Notes: generated by a model not told the origin, from the letters alone. Positions 43,185 to 51,760 are shown, counted from the first letter of the stretch. The stretch is DNA of 64,000 bases from Mycolicibacterium sp. YH-1 (GCF_022557175.1 NZ_CP092915.1:6634001-6698000); one strand, 5' to 3'. Program-made: numbers and translations.

Positions 43185-44238
43185 GTTCGACTCCATCCTT
43201 CTTGACCGGTCGGCGCGACGGATCACGCCCGACCCGCCGGTAGACGTGGTCCGGCACGTCGGCCGGGTCGCGGTAGACCCACCACGTACACGAACTCGTC
43301 GGCCGTTCCGGGTCCCACGTGGGGGCGTCGATGACGCGGGTGGGAAAGCCCAGCCGGTCGATCGGCATCACTTCGTTGAGTTGGCAGCAGTGCACGCAGT
43401 ACGAGCAGATGCCAACGGTGTTCCAGGCCCAGTCGTGCGGCCGGGTGGTCACCGCGTATCCGTACGGTGCCGCGCTCCGGGGCGCACCGTCGGTGATTCC
43501 GGCGTCCAGGGCCCGGCCGCCGGATCCACAAGGGGCGAAACGGAATCCGGTCCTGGTCGGCTCCTCGATGATCTCGATATCGCCCTGCCGTCCTGTTCCG
43601 GTCAGGTGGGCGTGAAACCCGTCGAGGATCGCGATGACAAGCTGCTGCGCCGAGTCCGACCACGGCTGGTTGTCCAGGGCGTAGCGCCGCGCATGGATCT
43701 CATACCAGTCGGCCATCAGGACGTCCCACAACTCGCCAAGGCTGTCCTCGCCAACGGTACGCACGGCGACGTCGATCAGGCCGGCGACGCGGTCGACCGC
43801 GCGGTCGTGTACCCCCTGCCACACCGTGCGCGCGGCCTCGATGGCGTCCTCGGCGTCGGGGCTATGACCGCGGCAGGACTCGGCGGCCGCACGCACTGCC
43901 GCGAGATACTGCGGCCACTCGGCCTCGATCCCACCGGCAGCCGCGTCACCGATGAGCGCGTACAACCGATCCAGGGCGTCCTCGAGCTCGGCTTCGTCGA
44001 CCCCACGGGCGCTGATCCAGTCCCGTGTGGCTGTGGGCCACGCCTCGTAGATCTCGCGCAGTTCCTGCGCCTCGAGCACCGAGACCTCGACCAGCGCGGC
44101 CGCAGCGTCGAAACGTCCGGCCGCGGCGTGCTCTGCGGCACTGCGGAAGGTGCCCTTGGCCAGCTCCTCGAGGGTGCCGGTGCGGGCGACCCGCCCGAGT
44201 GACGGTTCGTGGGCGACGACGGTGAGTTCGAGGCTCAT
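43177..44238 (-). CDS. conserved-looking Cys-rich protein of unknown function
   Basis: A 353-residue cytoplasmic-looking protein that I do not recognise. The first ~230 residues are alpha-helical and acidic (AAEHAAAGRFDAAAALVEVSVLEAQELREIYE). The C-terminal third is different: FRFAPCGSGGRALDAG, then WAWNTVGICSYCVHCCQLNEVMPID with four Cys in a CxxCxxCC pattern plus His, then APTWDPERPTSSCTWWVYRDPADVP. The Cys/His cluster could bind a metal or an Fe-S cluster. It overlaps both neighbours (SDR by 4 bp, ligase 2 by 8 bp), so it is surely part of the pathway. It could be a new enzyme or an activating partner; no function is assigned. Confidence 0.75.
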   Translation of the reverse strand: MSLELTVVAHEPSLGRVARTGTLEELAKGTFRSAAEHAAAGRFDAAAALVEVSVLEAQELREIYEAWPTATRDWISARGVDEAELEDALDRLYALIGDAAAGGIEAEWPQYLAAVRAAAESCRGHSPDAEDAIEAARTVWQGVHDRAVDRVAGLIDVAVRTVGEDSLGELWDVLMADWYEIHARRYALDNQPWSDSAQQLVIAILDGFHAHLTGTGRQGDIEIIEEPTRTGFRFAPCGSGGRALDAGITDGAPRSAAPYGYAVTTRPHDWAWNTVGICSYCVHCCQLNEVMPIDRLGFPTRVIDAPTWDPERPTSSCTWWVYRDPADVPDHVYRRVGRDPSRRPVKKDGVEHD

Positions 44239-45014
44239 GTCAGCTGGAATCCCCCGTCGACCCGGAGGTCGGTTCCGGTGATGTAGCCGGCCTGGTCACT
44301 GAGCAGGAATGCGGCGGCCTGGGCGATATCGTCCGGTTCGGCGAACCGCCCCGCGGGAACGCGCGCCGCGAGCGCGGGCGGCAGGACCGTGGTGTCGCCG
44401 TGAGCCGCCGCCATCGGTGTGGCGACGAATCCTGGGGAGATGCTGTTGACCCGCACACCGTCGACGGCAAGGGCGCGCGCGGCGGTCTGGGTCAGCATGT
44501 GCAGACCGGCCTTGGACGCCGCGTACTGCGGCGTGGGATCGGGGTCTGACAGTGCGATGACGCGCGCGGCCTCGATGGAGGTGATGTTGACGATCGCGGA
44601 ATGCGTCGCGCCACGCAGCGCGGGCGACAGGGCGTCGATGAGGTTGTACGCACCGACGAGGTTGATCTCCAGGCACCGCAGCCACGCCTGCCGGTCGACG
44701 CCGGAGAACCCGGTGTTGTCGATGATGCCTGCGCAGTTGACCAGGTAGGAGATGGCATCGCCCGCTACGCCCGCCTCGGCCAGCCGTCCCATCAGGTCGG
44801 GGTCACGCACGTCGGCGGCAACACCGACCTGTAGCTCAGCGGCGAAGCCGAGCTCGGGATCGGGCGCGCGGAGATCCAGCCGGATCGTCCGCACCCCGGC
44901 AGCCATCAGGGTCCGGGCGATCGCCGCACCGATACCCGAGGCCGCACCGGTGACCAGCGCGTCACCGCCGCTGAAGGTCAGCGTCAGCGACTTGCGGCCC
45001 GTCGCGCCGGTCAT
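44235..45014 (-). CDS. short-chain dehydrogenase/reductase (SDR) in amine-type operon
   Basis: A 259-residue classical SDR. Met at 45014 overlaps the DUF1116 stop as ATGA and gives MTGATGRKSLTLTFSGGDALVTGAA split before the glycine motif; cofactor motif ALVTGAASGIGAAIAR, NCAGI after strand 4, catalytic Ser in VNITSIEA, YxxxK as YAASKAG, C-terminus ITGTDLRVDGGFQLT. An acidic residue pattern after strand 2 (TIRLDLRAPD) suggests NAD rather than NADP. It oxidises an alcohol or reduces a ketone; the substrate is unknown. Confidence 0.85.
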   Translation of the reverse strand: MTGATGRKSLTLTFSGGDALVTGAASGIGAAIARTLMAAGVRTIRLDLRAPDPELGFAAELQVGVAADVRDPDLMGRLAEAGVAGDAISYLVNCAGIIDNTGFSGVDRQAWLRCLEINLVGAYNLIDALSPALRGATHSAIVNITSIEAARVIALSDPDPTPQYAASKAGLHMLTQTAARALAVDGVRVNSISPGFVATPMAAAHGDTTVLPPALAARVPAGRFAEPDDIAQAAAFLLSDQAGYITGTDLRVDGGFQLT

Positions 45015-46294
45015 CGCGAACCGAATCTGCGCTCGTGCTCGGCGAGCGCGTCGGCGAAGCACTCGCGGGGTGCCCGGATGACGCCGGCGCCGATCTGTCC
45101 GCCGTCGCGACCCGCCAATCCGACGTCCATCACCGGTAGGACCGCGGTCTCGAGGACCTTGCGGGCGTCGATACCCGTGGGCGTACCGCGGAAGCCGAAA
45201 TGCGGTATCCGGTAGGTGCTGTTCTCTCCATAGGTGATGGCATACATCTCGAGGTTGCGCTCAATCATCACTTCTGGCGAACCGCCCTGATATTCCTGCA
45301 GCGACAGCGCGCAGGCCTGAGCGAAGCCGCCCAACCCGATGGTCTCGGTGATGGGCGATTCCCCACCCATCCACGTGATCTCGTCCTCGGTGTGACCGGC
45401 GAACAGCTTGCCCTGATGTATCGGGGGCGGCCCCTCGAACCAGGTCTCGCCCAGGCCCGCGAGCTTGATCGCGAACCCGCGGCACGAGAACGCCATCGCC
45501 GAGACCAGCGTGGAACCCGGCACCACCATCGCATCGGCGCAGGCCTTGGCGGCCGCCATCGACAGCCTCAAGAAGAAGTAGTCGTTCTCGGCCAGGTGCA
45601 GCATCGTCTCGCGCACACCCGCCACACCGTCCTCGACCATGTCCAGGACCGCGGGCAGGATCTCGCGGTTGAACAGAATCGACGCCGCGGCGTTACGACT
45701 GTGCACCTCATCGCCCATCCGCAGAGCCCGCGCGATCAGCGGCTTGAGCGCGATCCCCCCGCGGCGGCGGATCGCCTCTGCGACCACGGGCGCCAGCACA
45801 GAGTTCACATGCAGCAGACGTTCGTGCACACCCTCGTCGTAACAGCCATAGTTCAGGCGCCGCGGTTCCTTGCCCTCATAGAAGTTGCAGAAACCCACGT
45901 TGCCGTGCGTGCGGTTCTCCACCACGAACACCGGCATGGACGCGGTGTAGATCCCGGCCAGCGATCCCACCGCGGCGTAGTCGTGGCACGCACCCACCTC
46001 GATCTCGCCGCTGGCGAATCGGGCGATCGCGTCCTCGCGGTTGTCGGCCAACCCCTCGAACAGCGCCCCGCCGATGAGCGCCTCGCGCTGCCCGCCGGTG
46101 TAGTCGTGCCACGACATCGGCGCCCCCGAGGTGAGCACCAGATTGTCGCGGTAGCCCGGCAGCACCTCGCGTGCCGGCCGCACGTCGATGACCCACGGGT
46201 CGGCGGCATTGAGTCGGGCGAACGACTCGGCGTTGGCCTCATCGACGGAGGTGAACTCGCGCAGCGCCGCACCGGCCTGCTCGGTGCTCACCAC
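45011..46294 (-). CDS. DUF1116 protein (AllG/YlbE-like)
   Basis: A 427-residue protein of the DUF1116 family. Typical stretches: NLVLTSGAPMSWHDYTGGQREA, ALFEGLADNREDAIARFASGEI, GNVGFCNFYEGKEPRRLNYGCYDEGV and VGLAGRDGGQIGAGVIRAPRECF. E. coli YlbE (AllG) of this family works with FdrA and YlbF as an oxamate carbamoyltransferase in allantoin breakdown. No FdrA or YlbF partner is visible here, so the protein either acts alone, works with the Cys-rich protein at 43177, or has another substrate. It overlaps both neighbouring SDR genes, placing it firmly in the operon. Confidence 0.8.
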   Translation of the reverse strand: MVSTEQAGAALREFTSVDEANAESFARLNAADPWVIDVRPAREVLPGYRDNLVLTSGAPMSWHDYTGGQREALIGGALFEGLADNREDAIARFASGEIEVGACHDYAAVGSLAGIYTASMPVFVVENRTHGNVGFCNFYEGKEPRRLNYGCYDEGVHERLLHVNSVLAPVVAEAIRRRGGIALKPLIARALRMGDEVHSRNAAASILFNREILPAVLDMVEDGVAGVRETMLHLAENDYFFLRLSMAAAKACADAMVVPGSTLVSAMAFSCRGFAIKLAGLGETWFEGPPPIHQGKLFAGHTEDEITWMGGESPITETIGLGGFAQACALSLQEYQGGSPEVMIERNLEMYAITYGENSTYRIPHFGFRGTPTGIDARKVLETAVLPVMDVGLAGRDGGQIGAGVIRAPRECFADALAEHERRFGSR

Positions 46295-47019
46295 GCGACC
46301 ACACCCCCGTCGACCAGCAGGGTCTGGGCGGTGATGAACGACGCGCGCGGCGAGAGCAGGAACTCGACCGCCTCGGCGACCTCCTCGGGCTCACCGATGC
46401 GCTTGAGCATCGCGTAGCTGGCACTGAGCTCCTCACCGCCGGACACCCGCGCCATCGACGGGCTCATCGGTGCGCGGATGACGCCAGGGGCGACGTTGTT
46501 GACCCGGATGCCACGCTCGGCGAGTTCCTCGGCCAGATACCGGGTGTAGGCCGCGATCCCGGCCTTGGTCGCGCCGTACACCGATGCACCCCGGAAGCGG
46601 CCGAAATGTCCAGTGAGACTGCCGATGTTGACGATCGCGCTGCCCTCGGTCAGTAGCGGAGCCACCGCGTCGGTGACGCGAGCCATCCCCGCGATGTTCA
46701 CCTGAAACATCAACTCCAGCTTCGCCTCGTCCAGCTCGCCCAGGAACGAATCACGCAGAATGCCAGCGCAGTTGACCAACCCGTACAGCGTCTCGCCGTC
46801 CTCGACCACCGACGTCACCGCGGCGGCCACGCTGTCGCGGTCACTCACGTCCATCGCCACTGCCAGCGCGCCCTCCATGCGGGCCGCCACCAGATCCAGC
46901 TCGCTGACCACCGACTCGACATCCGCGGCGACCGGAACGTAGCCACTCTGCAGCAGCCGGCGGCAGGTGGCCTGGCCGATGACGCCGGCCCCTCCGGTGA
47001 CGATGACTTTCTGTCCCAC
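46288..47019 (-). CDS. short-chain dehydrogenase/reductase (SDR), first gene of the operon
   Basis: A 243-residue classical SDR and the first gene of the eight-gene minus-strand operon that starts at operator B. Cofactor motif VIVTGGAGVIGQATCRRL, NCAGI in LVNCAGILRD, catalytic Ser in VNIGSLTG, YxxxK as VYGATKAG, C-terminus FITAQTLLVDGGVVAW. The stop overlaps the DUF1116 start by 7 bp. One of four SDRs in this supercluster, implying several alcohol/ketone or aldehyde redox steps. Confidence 0.85.
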   Translation of the reverse strand: MGQKVIVTGGAGVIGQATCRRLLQSGYVPVAADVESVVSELDLVAARMEGALAVAMDVSDRDSVAAAVTSVVEDGETLYGLVNCAGILRDSFLGELDEAKLELMFQVNIAGMARVTDAVAPLLTEGSAIVNIGSLTGHFGRFRGASVYGATKAGIAAYTRYLAEELAERGIRVNNVAPGVIRAPMSPSMARVSGGEELSASYAMLKRIGEPEEVAEAVEFLLSPRASFITAQTLLVDGGVVAW

Positions 47020-47061
47020 GGTTCTTCCCTTCGCTGGTGATGGCGATCACTACTTGAAGCA

Positions 47062-47101
47062 AGTCTCACGCACAAAGATCTATTGGTCAAGTTTTTAGGT
47101 G
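47062..47101 (-). promoter_or_regulatory. promoter of the ligase operon with CTA-N13-TAG operator (site B)
   Basis: The 25-mer at 47077-47101 carries CTA (47080-47082) and TAG (47096-47098) 13 bp apart. On the minus strand TTGACC (rc of 47085-47090) and GAGACT (rc of 47062-47067) lie 17 bp apart, giving a plausible -35/-10 that the operator overlaps at -35. The site sits between the divergent SDR (47019) and the FadR-type gene (47226), so it could control the operon and the regulator itself. It aligns closely with the sites at 38725, 50354 and 51912. Confidence 0.6.
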
Positions 47102-47225
47102 TTTAAATTCCGACCCTCCGATCGGCCTCCTTTTGGACCCGCGTACCGATTGGTTCAAAGGTCAGGGCTAACCCGGTTTGAAGGTGCGGTGCGCTACCCT
47201 CGGGCAAGCGAAAGGGGGCAATCCG

Positions 47226-47966
47226 ATGACGGCAACAGGGCGATCCTCGGCACTGAGTCCGGTCCGTCAGATTCCGGCCCACGAACTGGTGGTCGACCAG
47301 ATGCGCCGAGCGCTGGAACTGGGCCAATTTCGGCCCGGCGACCGGCTCCCCACTGAACGTGAACTCTCCGAGATGCTCGACGTATCGCGAACCACGGTGC
47401 GCGCGGCGGTGGCCGTTCTCGAACGCGAGGGTTTGATCGCCGTACGGCGAGGCCGCGGCGGCGGTTTCACAGTGCAGGCCCCTGAGTACGACCCCGTCGA
47501 GATGCGCCGCGAGATGCGCCGCAACAAGCGGGCGATCCGGGACGCCTTCGACTACCGAATCATCGTCGAAACGGGCGCCACCCGCCTGGCGGCCGAGCGA
47601 CGCCGCAATCTCGACCTGACCGATCTGCACAAGTTGCTCAGCGGAATGGACGCCGCGTTGGACACGGCGCTGCACGAGCAGTCCGCACAGCACACCACGG
47701 AGTTTCAGACTCTGGACTCGGCGTTCCACATGGGGATCGCCCAGGCGGCGCAGAACGACCGGCTGCTCGACGCGGTCGCCGACGCCCGCAGGCGAATGTG
47801 GCTGCCCGTCGGCGCGATCTTCGGTCGGCTCGAGGCGAACGCCAACGACTACCACGAGTCGATCCTTGAGGCCATCGAGAATCGGGAGCCCGAACTGGCC
47901 GCGGCGCGAATGCAGGAACACATCAACGACACCCGCCACACCATCGAGTCCTGGCTCAAGCGCTGA
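47226..47966 (+). CDS. FadR-type GntR regulator (FCD domain)
   Basis: A 246-residue regulator. Winged helix LPTERELSEMLDVSRTTVRAAVAVLE with wing RRGRGGGFTV (about residues 40-82), then an all-helical FCD ligand domain with the acidic/His metal residues expected of the family (FDYRIIVETGATRL, ALDSAFHMGIAQAA-like and ANDYHESILEAIENREPELAAARMQEHI). ATG 47226 follows a strong ribosome site AAAGGGGG. It lies between the two catabolic operons, and the four CTA-N13-TAG palindromes around it are of the size FadR dimers bind. The effector is probably a pathway acid or amine. Confidence 0.87.
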   Translation: MTATGRSSALSPVRQIPAHELVVDQMRRALELGQFRPGDRLPTERELSEMLDVSRTTVRAAVAVLEREGLIAVRRGRGGGFTVQAPEYDPVEMRREMRRNKRAIRDAFDYRIIVETGATRLAAERRRNLDLTDLHKLLSGMDAALDTALHEQSAQHTTEFQTLDSAFHMGIAQAAQNDRLLDAVADARRRMWLPVGAIFGRLEANANDYHESILEAIENREPELAAARMQEHINDTRHTIESWLKR

Positions 47967-47981
47967 GCCAGAACCCGAGGC

Positions 47982-48749
47982 TCACACACCCTCTGGGAAC
48001 TCGGGCAGCGTCTGGCCACCGTCGATCACCAGGGTCTGGCCCGTGATGAACCCGGCCCCCTCGCTTGCGAAGAAGACTGCAGCAGCGGCGATGTCCGCGG
48101 GTGCGCCCAGGCGACGCTGCGGTATGCAGGCCCGCATCTTCGCGATCGCGTCATCGCCAAGGCCGGTGAGCCCCTCGGTCAGGATGCTGCCCGGCAAGAT
48201 CGCGTTGATGGTGATGTCGTCGCCAGCCAATTCCAGTGCGGCACTGCGCACGAAGCCAAGCTGAGCGGCCTTGCTTGCGCCGTAGTGGCTAAGCCCGGGG
48301 TAGCCGGTGACCGGTCCGGTGATGGACGAGATCACCACAACCCGACCACGCCCGGAGGACCTCAGCGCCGCTCGGCACGCCTGCACCGAGAAGATCGTGC
48401 CCGCCACGTTGGTGCCCATGATCTCGGCGACGTCGGCGGCACCGAGATCATCGAGGCCGCGTTCGGGATAGATACCGGCGTTGGCGCACAACACATCCAG
48501 ACCGCCCATCCGCTCCTGGGCCTCTGCCGCCATCTGCGCACACGACTCAGGGCTCGCGACGTCGGCCACAATCGTGTGGACTCGATCGCCGTGATCGCCG
48601 AGACCGCGAGCCGCGCCGGCCAGCGCGGCGGCGCTGCGGCCGCTGATCGCGACCGCCGCACCGGCGCGCAGGAAGCCCTCTGCGATACCCAGCCCGATCC
48701 CCCGGCTACCGCCAGTGACCAGCACCCGCATCCCGGAGCGGTCCGTCAC
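47982..48749 (-). CDS. short-chain dehydrogenase/reductase (SDR), permease-linked
   Basis: A 255-residue classical SDR. Cofactor motif VLVTGGSRGIGLGIAE, CANAGI after strand 4, catalytic Ser in VVISSITG, YxxxK as HYGASKAA, C-terminus FITGQTLVIDGGQTLPE. An Arg in the glycine motif (GGSRGIG) and Ser/Arg after strand 2 (ISGRSAAAL) suggest NADP use. It overlaps the permease gene by 4 bp and shares the operon controlled by site A. Convergent with the FadR-type gene, 15 bp apart. Confidence 0.85.
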   Translation of the reverse strand: MTDRSGMRVLVTGGSRGIGLGIAEGFLRAGAAVAISGRSAAALAGAARGLGDHGDRVHTIVADVASPESCAQMAAEAQERMGGLDVLCANAGIYPERGLDDLGAADVAEIMGTNVAGTIFSVQACRAALRSSGRGRVVVISSITGPVTGYPGLSHYGASKAAQLGFVRSAALELAGDDITINAILPGSILTEGLTGLGDDAIAKMRACIPQRRLGAPADIAAAAVFFASEGAGFITGQTLVIDGGQTLPEFPEGV

Positions 48750-50284
48750 GACCGAGTCTCGGCCGGCAGATCGTTGGGAGCGTCGTCGAACACGGTGCTG
48801 CCGATCCGCTCATACAGATCGGGGCGCGCCTTGCGGAGATAGGCCGCCACAGCCATCGAGCCGAACAGCAGCCCCACGACGACGTACGGAATCACCTTGA
48901 AAAACAGGGTCTCCGAGGCTCCACCCGCGGCGGCCGACATATTGGAGAGCATCAGGTAGATGACGTACACCATGCCTGCCCCACCGATGATCGGGGCGGC
49001 AATCGTGCGCCACCAGCTAGCCGTCTCGGGGTGCTGCTTCTTGACGTGGAAGTACACCACCGTCGCGACGGACGACATGGTCTGCACGATCAGCAGACAC
49101 AGCGTCGCCATGATCGCGACCAGGACGAACAACACGCCGTAGGGGTCGGCACCGCTGACCGCACAGATGATGAGGATGACGCCGGCGATGGCGCTCTGCG
49201 TCAGGGACGCAATCCACGGTGACGCGTGCTTGGGGTGCGCCTCACCCAACCGGCGCCACAGCAGGCCGTCGCGACCGAACGCGAACAGGTAGCGCGCAGC
49301 CGAGTTGTGAATCGCCAGGGCACAGGCGAATGATCCACCCACGACCAGCCACTCGAAGACCGTCACGGCCCAGCTCCCGAGATACGCCTGCGCCGGTGCA
49401 TAGATCAGGTCAAATGGACTTGCACCCGAAGCCAACTCGACTGCCTTGGTCGGGCCGTTGCCGACAATGACTGCCCACGAGATGAAGGCATAGAAGACGC
49501 CGATCCCGATCACTGCGATCATCGTGGCCTGCGGGACGATTCGCTTGGGGTTCTTCGACTCCTCGCCGTAGATCGCCGTCGACTCGAAACCCACCCAGGA
49601 CCAGAAGGCCATCAGCAACCCGAGCCCGACAACGCCTCCCGCGACACCGTTGGTGCTCATGGCGGTCACCGGATTGAGCGACGTCCAGCTCATGCCCTCG
49701 GGGTGATGCATCAGGGACGCCACGGCACTGAGCGACAGCATGGCGATCTCGGCAACGAGGACCACACCGAGAACCTTGGCCGCCAGCGAGATATCCCAGT
49801 GCGACAAGAGCGCGATCACGACCAGGCAGATCGCCGCGTAGACGAGCCACGGCAGGTCCAAGCCGAACTGGTTGGTGAAGGCCTGATCGGCGAAGGCGGA
49901 GAAGATTCCAATCAGCCCCGCCTCCATCGTCATGTAGACGAACATCGACATGACTCCCGCGGGCAGCCCGGGGATTCGCGACCAGCCGCGCGACACGAAG
50001 GTGTAGAACGCTCCGGCCGCGGTGATGTGCCGCGCGAGCGCGACGAATCCGACGCTGAAGATCGCAAGCACGATGGTGGCGAGCACGAATCCGCCCGGCG
50101 CCCCCAGACCGTTGCCGAACCCGACGGCGACCGGCAGGTTGCCGGTCATGGCGGTGATCGGAGCGGAGAACGCCACCACCATGAACACCACGCCGGCCAG
50201 CCCGATCGCCCCGCGTTTGAGGGTCGCGCGGCCCGGCTCCACGCCAGTCGGCGTGGCGACCTCGGGTACAGATTCAACGGCCAT
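48746..50284 (-). CDS. APC-superfamily amino acid/polyamine permease
   Basis: A 512-residue transporter with about 12 transmembrane helices. TM1 has the APC unwinding motif GLAGVVFMVVAFSAPITAM; TM2-3 contain AGAFYTFVSRGWSRIPGLPAG; TM6 has GFESTAIYGEESKNPKR, the APC consensus loop. ATG 50284 with AAAGGCGGG upstream is used; a longer start is unlikely. Relatives import amino acids, ethanolamine or polyamines with protons. As the only transporter in the supercluster it probably brings in the substrate that the gamma-glutamyl ligases then cap. Divergent from the glutaminase, with operator A in between. Confidence 0.87.
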   Translation of the reverse strand: MAVESVPEVATPTGVEPGRATLKRGAIGLAGVVFMVVAFSAPITAMTGNLPVAVGFGNGLGAPGGFVLATIVLAIFSVGFVALARHITAAGAFYTFVSRGWSRIPGLPAGVMSMFVYMTMEAGLIGIFSAFADQAFTNQFGLDLPWLVYAAICLVVIALLSHWDISLAAKVLGVVLVAEIAMLSLSAVASLMHHPEGMSWTSLNPVTAMSTNGVAGGVVGLGLLMAFWSWVGFESTAIYGEESKNPKRIVPQATMIAVIGIGVFYAFISWAVIVGNGPTKAVELASGASPFDLIYAPAQAYLGSWAVTVFEWLVVGGSFACALAIHNSAARYLFAFGRDGLLWRRLGEAHPKHASPWIASLTQSAIAGVILIICAVSGADPYGVLFVLVAIMATLCLLIVQTMSSVATVVYFHVKKQHPETASWWRTIAAPIIGGAGMVYVIYLMLSNMSAAAGGASETLFFKVIPYVVVGLLFGSMAVAAYLRKARPDLYERIGSTVFDDAPNDLPAETRS

Positions 50285-50353
50285 GAACAGCCCGCCTTTC
50301 GTTAGGCACAAACGTGACGTGCATTACAGATGACGCGAGCCTAGAGGCTTAAA

Positions 50354-50378
50354 GATCTAAAAACAAGACCTATAGACC
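50354..50378. promoter_or_regulatory. CTA-N13-TAG operator between permease and glutaminase (site A)
   Basis: GATCTAAAAAC, AAGACC and TATAGACC follow one another in this 25-mer; CTA (50357-50359) and TAG (50373-50375) are 13 bp apart, and GATCTA/TAGACC form imperfect inverted arms. It lies 70 bp before the permease ATG and 69 bp before the glutaminase ATG, so it may control both. On the minus strand TTGGTC (rc of 50375-50380) and GATCTT (17 bp on) could form the permease promoter. Confidence 0.6.
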
Positions 50379-50447
50379 AAACACGACGAGCCGTGACATG
50401 CTGTTAACACCCAGTCAGCACTTCCCGTGCGCAACAGGAGAATCGCC

Positions 50448-51392
50448 ATGCCCACCTGTGCAGAGCCCACCGCGTTGACCGCGGAGTTGACCGCACACCT
50501 CCATGCCGCCGCCGCGCACGGCCGTCACAGCTCCTGCACAGGTTCGGTCAGCACCCAGATCCCCGCGCTGGCCGCAGTGCCCGCCACCAAGTTCGCGATG
50601 GCCGTGGCCACTGTCGACGGGACTCTCATCCATACCGGAGACAGCACCGAGGCCTTCTCCATCCAGAGCCTGTCCAAGCTGTTCGCGCTGTGCGTGCTGT
50701 TACAGCACGACCCCGGCGCCTGGCTCGACGTGGGATGGGGTCCGACCAACGCCGGTTACGGGTCCGTCGCCGATCTCGAACGCAACCAGGGCCGCCCAGC
50801 CAATCCGTTCGTCAACCCCGGCGCCATCGTGGTCACCGATCGGTTGATAACCCATACCGGTGACCCCGTCAGCGCCACCAGCGCACTGCTGCAGCGGGCC
50901 GACCCCGACGGGGTCGTCTCATGCGATACCGACGTCGCGATATCGGAAGCCCGCACGGGGCACCGCAACTCGGCCATCGCACACGTGCTCGCCGAGCACG
51001 GACTACTCAACAATCCGATCGAACAGGTGCTGCACCAGTACTTCGCCCAGTGCGCGATCACCGCCACCGTGCAGACGCTGGCCAAGGCGACGCTGTTCCT
51101 GGCCGACCGTGGCGGCGGCAACCCGCCGCTCAACCGTCCACTCGACGAAGCCACCGTGCGGCGTGTCAACGCCGTCCTGCTCACATCGGGGATGTACGGC
51201 GCTGCGGGCGACATCGCCTACCGCATCGGGCTTCCCGCCAAGAGCGGTATCGGCGGCGGTGTCCTGGCCGTCATGCCTGCACGCGGCACCGTGTGCGTCT
51301 GGAGTCCACCACTGGACGACGACGGCAACTCCGCGGGCGGCGTCGCCGCGATCGAGGAGTTCGCCCGGCTCGCCGGGTGGTCGGTGTTCTAG
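50448..51392 (+). CDS. glsA: glutaminase (serine-dependent, beta-lactamase fold)
   Basis: A 314-residue glutaminase that converts glutamine to glutamate and ammonia. ATG 50448 has AGGAG 8 nt upstream. Catalytic Ser-Lys is in FSIQSLSKLFAL (SxxK); other family blocks are GNxNPxxNPGAI as RPANPFVNPGAIVVTD, LLTSGMYGAAGDIAYRIGLPAKSGIGGG and VCVWSPPLDDDGNSAGG. It lies in the CTA-N13-TAG regulon and may supply glutamate for gamma-glutamylation or recycle glutamine nitrogen. The stop overlaps the convergent whiB stop. Confidence 0.93.
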   Translation: MPTCAEPTALTAELTAHLHAAAAHGRHSSCTGSVSTQIPALAAVPATKFAMAVATVDGTLIHTGDSTEAFSIQSLSKLFALCVLLQHDPGAWLDVGWGPTNAGYGSVADLERNQGRPANPFVNPGAIVVTDRLITHTGDPVSATSALLQRADPDGVVSCDTDVAISEARTGHRNSAIAHVLAEHGLLNNPIEQVLHQYFAQCAITATVQTLAKATLFLADRGGGNPPLNRPLDEATVRRVNAVLLTSGMYGAAGDIAYRIGLPAKSGIGGGVLAVMPARGTVCVWSPPLDDDGNSAGGVAAIEEFARLAGWSVF

Positions 51393-51760
51393 GAGCGTCC
51401 CATCGCCTCATCGAACCGCGCGGCGTGAATCGAACGGCCGCGCGGGCGTTCACCGACGGAGACGATGGCGACGATGCGCTCGTCCTCGGACAGTCCTCCC
51501 CAGATGCCGAAACCCTCGCGGCCGGCCACGGCGAACGCCGCGCACTCACGGATGACCGGACACTGCATGCACACCTGTCTCGCGCGCCGCAGGCGCGCGG
51601 TACGCGCCGCGGCACGTTCGCCCTCAGGGTGAAAGAACAGGTCGGGGTCGACGGTGCGGCATCGCGCGGCCTCCTGCCAAACACCGTCCCCCTGACCGGA
51701 CAGGGTCGGCGGGGTTGCGGGCCTGACGATTGGGAGGCTCCGTCGGTTCTGATGTTCCAT
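51389..51760 (-). CDS. WhiB-family Fe-S regulator
   Basis: A 123-residue WhiB-like protein. Four Cys for a [4Fe-4S] cluster: ARCRTVDPDLFF supplies the first and CMQCPVIREC the other three (CxxCxxxxxC). GIWGGLSEDE is the G(I/V)WGG turn, and basic residues follow in the C-terminal DNA-binding tail (GERPRGRSI). ATG 51760 has no good ribosome binding site. A strong AGGAGG and an ATG lie 96 bp upstream in the same frame, separated by one TAG (see 51779-51856), so the original gene may have been 32 codons longer. WhiB proteins respond to redox or nitric oxide and bind sigma-A. Confidence 0.87.
   Translation of the reverse strand: MEHQNRRSLPIVRPATPPTLSGQGDGVWQEAARCRTVDPDLFFHPEGERAAARTARLRRARQVCMQCPVIRECAAFAVAGREGFGIWGGLSEDERIVAIVSVGERPRGRSIHAARFDEAMGRS

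Noticed and set aside
50310..50330. CRP-like sequence CGTGACGTGCATTACA before the permease
   Set aside because: At least two defined positions differ from TGTGA-N6-TCACA; too weak next to the perfect site at 3103.
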